Positions 62,091-64,000 of a stretch of DNA of 64,000 nt are shown one piece after another (the stretch's first letter is position 1; every line of letters starts with the position of its first letter). A model generated the notes under the pieces. That model made no database searches, was not told where the DNA came from, and was given only the letters and a program-made list of their open reading frames with translations. Position numbers and translations under genes: made by a program. The stretch is from Roseivirga sp. UBA6061 (GTDB lineage Bacteria; Bacteroidota; Bacteroidia; Cytophagales; Cyclobacteriaceae), in assembly GCA_002427745.1 (NCBI GenBank), contig DIYF01000156.1, forward strand, positions 127,808-191,807, given 5' to 3'.

Positions 62091-63242
62091 TTACTCAAAA
62101 TCGGGGTAAAGTAGATACTTCTTTCTCATGGCCTTGTATTTGTTCAGGCCCGGTTGCCAGGTAGCTTTGATCTGCTCTTCCGTCCAGCCTGCTTCTACCT
62201 GGGTTTTAAAGTCTTTCGTACCTGACAGCAGGTTGATATAGGACCTGAAAAAGGTAGTGTCATCCTTAATGTCGGCATGGTAATCGAGCAGATATTTGAG
62301 GGTCAGCTCATGTTTGGCCTGCGTGTCGCCAAAGTACTTTCCCTTGCATTCTTTGCCTTCCATAGGAGGGTATTTTGAACCCTGGTTGGGGGCGGGAGTA
62401 AAACTAAAATTCCCCTTTGAGTAGTCGGGATGGCCTATGACTTCGAAGGGAAAATCAGTGCCTCTTCCCACGCTCACAACAGTGCCTTCAAAAAGCCCCA
62501 GAGAGGGGTAAAGGGTGATGGAATTGTCGGTTGGCAGATTGGGAGATGGCCTGATAGGAAGCGCATAGGTACTGTTATGGTCCCAGCCAGCCATTTTGAT
62601 CACAGTCAGATCGCATTTTGCACCGTTTTCCAGCCAACCCTCTCCATTGATCATTTGTGCCAGTTCTCCCACCGTAAGGCCGTGAACTATGGGAATGGGG
62701 TGTTTAGCTACAAAGGCCTGAATGTCTGCTTCCCTGACCGGGCCATCTACGTACATACCATTGGGATTGGGGCGATCCAGCACAATGACTTGCTTATTGT
62801 TTTCAGCAGCCGCCTCCATAACATAATGCATGGTGCTGATAAAAGTATAAAAGCGTACCCCTACATCCTGTATGTCGAAAATGAGCACATCCACATCCTC
62901 CAGCATTTCAGGAGTCGGCTTTTTGGTTTTGCCATAAATGGAAATGATGGGAATGCCTGTCCTTGCATCCCGGGAGTTGTCTATGGTTTCACCATCCGGA
63001 GCTTCTCCGCGAAAACCGTGCTCCGGAGCCATTACTTTGGTGATGTTGACACCCAGATTGTGTAGGCTGTCTACCAGGTGAGTATTGCCAATAACAGAGG
63101 TTTGGTTTACTACCAGCGCCACTCGTTTTCCGGAGAGGAGCGGCAGGTAATCACTTGTTTTTTCAGCCCCGGTTTTCAGTCCCTGAGACTGACAGCCGAG
63201 CAGTGAGAATAAAAATAGGAATGTAAACAGGATTCTAATCAT
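62091..63242 (-). CDS. DUF1343/NamZ-family exo-beta-N-acetylmuramidase, lipoprotein
   Basis: 383 residues. Lipobox LLGC (Cys17). DUF1343 was renamed NamZ after the Bacillus subtilis enzyme that removes terminal MurNAc from peptidoglycan fragments. Family segments here: RVALVVNQTSVIGNTHLVDSL (about 40-60), VMAPEHGFRGEAPDGETIDN (about 75-94), LIFDIQDVGVRFYTFISTMHY (about 125-145), VLDRPNPNG and SVGRGTDFPFEVIGHP. The mature enzyme should face the periplasm and serve cell-wall recycling. It is first in a run with fmt and folA and divergent from a permease gene. Confidence 0.9.
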   Translation of the reverse strand: MIRILFTFLFLFSLLGCQSQGLKTGAEKTSDYLPLLSGKRVALVVNQTSVIGNTHLVDSLHNLGVNITKVMAPEHGFRGEAPDGETIDNSRDARTGIPIISIYGKTKKPTPEMLEDVDVLIFDIQDVGVRFYTFISTMHYVMEAAAENNKQVIVLDRPNPNGMYVDGPVREADIQAFVAKHPIPIVHGLTVGELAQMINGEGWLENGAKCDLTVIKMAGWDHNSTYALPIRPSPNLPTDNSITLYPSLGLFEGTVVSVGRGTDFPFEVIGHPDYSKGNFSFTPAPNQGSKYPPMEGKECKGKYFGDTQAKHELTLKYLLDYHADIKDDTTFFRSYINLLSGTKDFKTQVEAGWTEEQIKATWQPGLNKYKAMRKKYLLYPDFE

Positions 63243-63252
63243 TCTGTTCGTT

Positions 63253-63260
63253 TATCTTTG
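63253..63260 (+). promoter_or_regulatory. -7 box TATCTTTG before the 63294 permease gene
   Basis: Perfect TAnnTTTG, 33 bp before the TTG start codon at 63294; a -33 TTC is 17 bp upstream, so the -33 element is weak. Confidence 0.5.
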
Positions 63261-63293
63261 ACCGATGCCTAAGTCTCAAAATTAAGTATATTC

Positions 63294-64000
63294 TTGAACC
63301 TCCCTTATTTCATAGCCAAAAGAATCAGCAATCCGGAGGGGAATAATTTCTCTTCTGTAATCCATAAGATTGCGATTGCCAGCGTGGCTTTGGGTATTGC
63401 GATTATGCTGGTGACTTTTATGATCCTAGGCGGTTTTCAGGAAAATATCAAGGATAAGATTTATAGTTTTTCCGGGCATATTCAGGTAAAGAAGTTTTCT
63501 CTGGCCAATTCCTTTGAAGAAAAACCCATTGTGCTGGAGGATGCCAGGAGGGAAGCGATTGAAAATGACCCCTATGTAGATTTTATTCAGGAATATGCTC
63601 ACAAGCCGGGCCTGCTCACCAAAGATGATGAGGTTTTCGGCATGATATACAAGGGCGTTTCCAGATCGTTCAGACAGGAAATTTTTGACCCTTACCTGGT
63701 CGAGGGAGAATTCCCGGACTTTGAAGATGCCTCCAGACCCAATCAGGTGATGATCAGCCAGCGTATGGCCAATGAAATCAGGGTAGGTGTGGGAGACAGA
63801 GTCACAGGGCTTTTCATAATGGAGCCACTGCGCGTCAGAAGGTTTACAGTAGCGGGGATCTTTAATACAGCCCTTGATAATTTTGACGAGAATATCATCA
63901 TAGGAGATATTGAGCTCGTGCGTACGCTGAATAAATGGGACAGCGCCCAGGTGGGTGGCTTCGAGGTGTTTATCAGGGATGTGGATGATATTGAAGCTGC
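63294..64000 (+). CDS. LolC/LolE-like ABC transporter permease (3' end missing)
   Basis: 235 residues are visible, running off the window. The start is a TTG at 63294 giving the usual opening NLPYFIAKRISNPEG after Met; no in-frame ATG precedes it. A first membrane helix (IAIASVALGIAIMLVTFMILGGF, about 24-46) is followed by a MacB-like periplasmic core. LolC/LolE proteins release lipoproteins from the inner membrane; Bacteroidota homologues of this kind are usually annotated that way. The ATPase and second half are not in view. Confidence 0.82.
   Translation, partial: MNLPYFIAKRISNPEGNNFSSVIHKIAIASVALGIAIMLVTFMILGGFQENIKDKIYSFSGHIQVKKFSLANSFEEKPIVLEDARREAIENDPYVDFIQEYAHKPGLLTKDDEVFGMIYKGVSRSFRQEIFDPYLVEGEFPDFEDASRPNQVMISQRMANEIRVGVGDRVTGLFIMEPLRVRRFTVAGIFNTALDNFDENIIIGDIELVRTLNKWDSAQVGGFEVFIRDVDDIEA

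Noticed and set aside
62430..63065. Plus-strand open frame of 211 codons
   Set aside because: Antisense to the NamZ-family gene; composition is that of a shadow frame.

Overview
The window is a stretch of ordinary chromosome from a member of the Bacteroidota, most likely a marine or soil Cytophagales (Fulvivirga/Roseivirga-like). This rests on the gene families and signals seen: TAnnTTTG-type -7 promoter boxes, several placed so close to the start codon that the mRNA should be leaderless; a secreted subtilase with a C-terminal sorting domain of the type IX secretion system; a GT3-type glycogen synthase; DUF5916, DUF6090, DUF1800/DUF1501 and DUF4349 proteins; many lipoproteins; and little sign of Shine-Dalgarno sites. 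I see no rRNA, tRNA, CRISPR array, prophage or insertion sequence.

Region 1-8.4 kb holds two paralogous FtsX/MacB-type ABC permeases (the first cut by the window start) separated by two lipoprotein genes, then a minus-strand run PhzF - GNAT - a small protein that looks like an archaeo-eukaryotic-primase (Prim-Pol) domain. Region 8.4-12.4 kb is the most distinctive part: a GbsR/MarR-type repressor gene followed by two sister four-helix membrane proteins, a membrane-anchored SRPBCC protein, a DCC thiol-oxidoreductase/membrane fusion and a DUF2071 protein. A 22-bp palindrome over the regulator's own promoter recurs in degenerate form in front of the next two genes, which points to one self-regulated envelope module. 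Region 12.4-25 kb has a secreted DinB-like protein, a VWA lipoprotein, OsmC, a DUF5916 outer-membrane protein, a DUF1800-DUF1501 pair, a hybrid histidine kinase and bioD-bioA.

Region 25-44.7 kb is mostly housekeeping: rsgA, an iron alcohol dehydrogenase, a 2-oxoacid dehydrogenase E2, cinA, metZ, a DUF4349 lipoprotein, the subtilase, a TetR-fabF operon with a perfect 26-bp operator over its promoter, a DUF1028 protein and glycogen synthase. A 52-codon gene (27619-27777) overlaps the DUF695-like gene. Region 44.7-47.4 kb has two secreted DsrE-like paralogues separated by a 258-bp tandem repeat (2.6 units), then an AhpD-like protein. Region 47.4-64 kb carries an alcohol dehydrogenase, DUF6090, a double-VOC lipoprotein, an M20 peptidase, an AI-2E family permease, PaaN-type aldehyde dehydrogenase, a LytS/LytTR pair divergent from a CPBP protease, an unknown 306-residue protein, an SDR enzyme, folA-fmt-namZ, and the start of a LolC/E-like permease with a TTG start codon.

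Two kinds of palindrome-rich intergenic repeat occur: a 169-bp tandem element after bioA with a relative at 51.1 kb, and the 258-bp array. Family names are from recognition of sequence motifs; no database search was possible.
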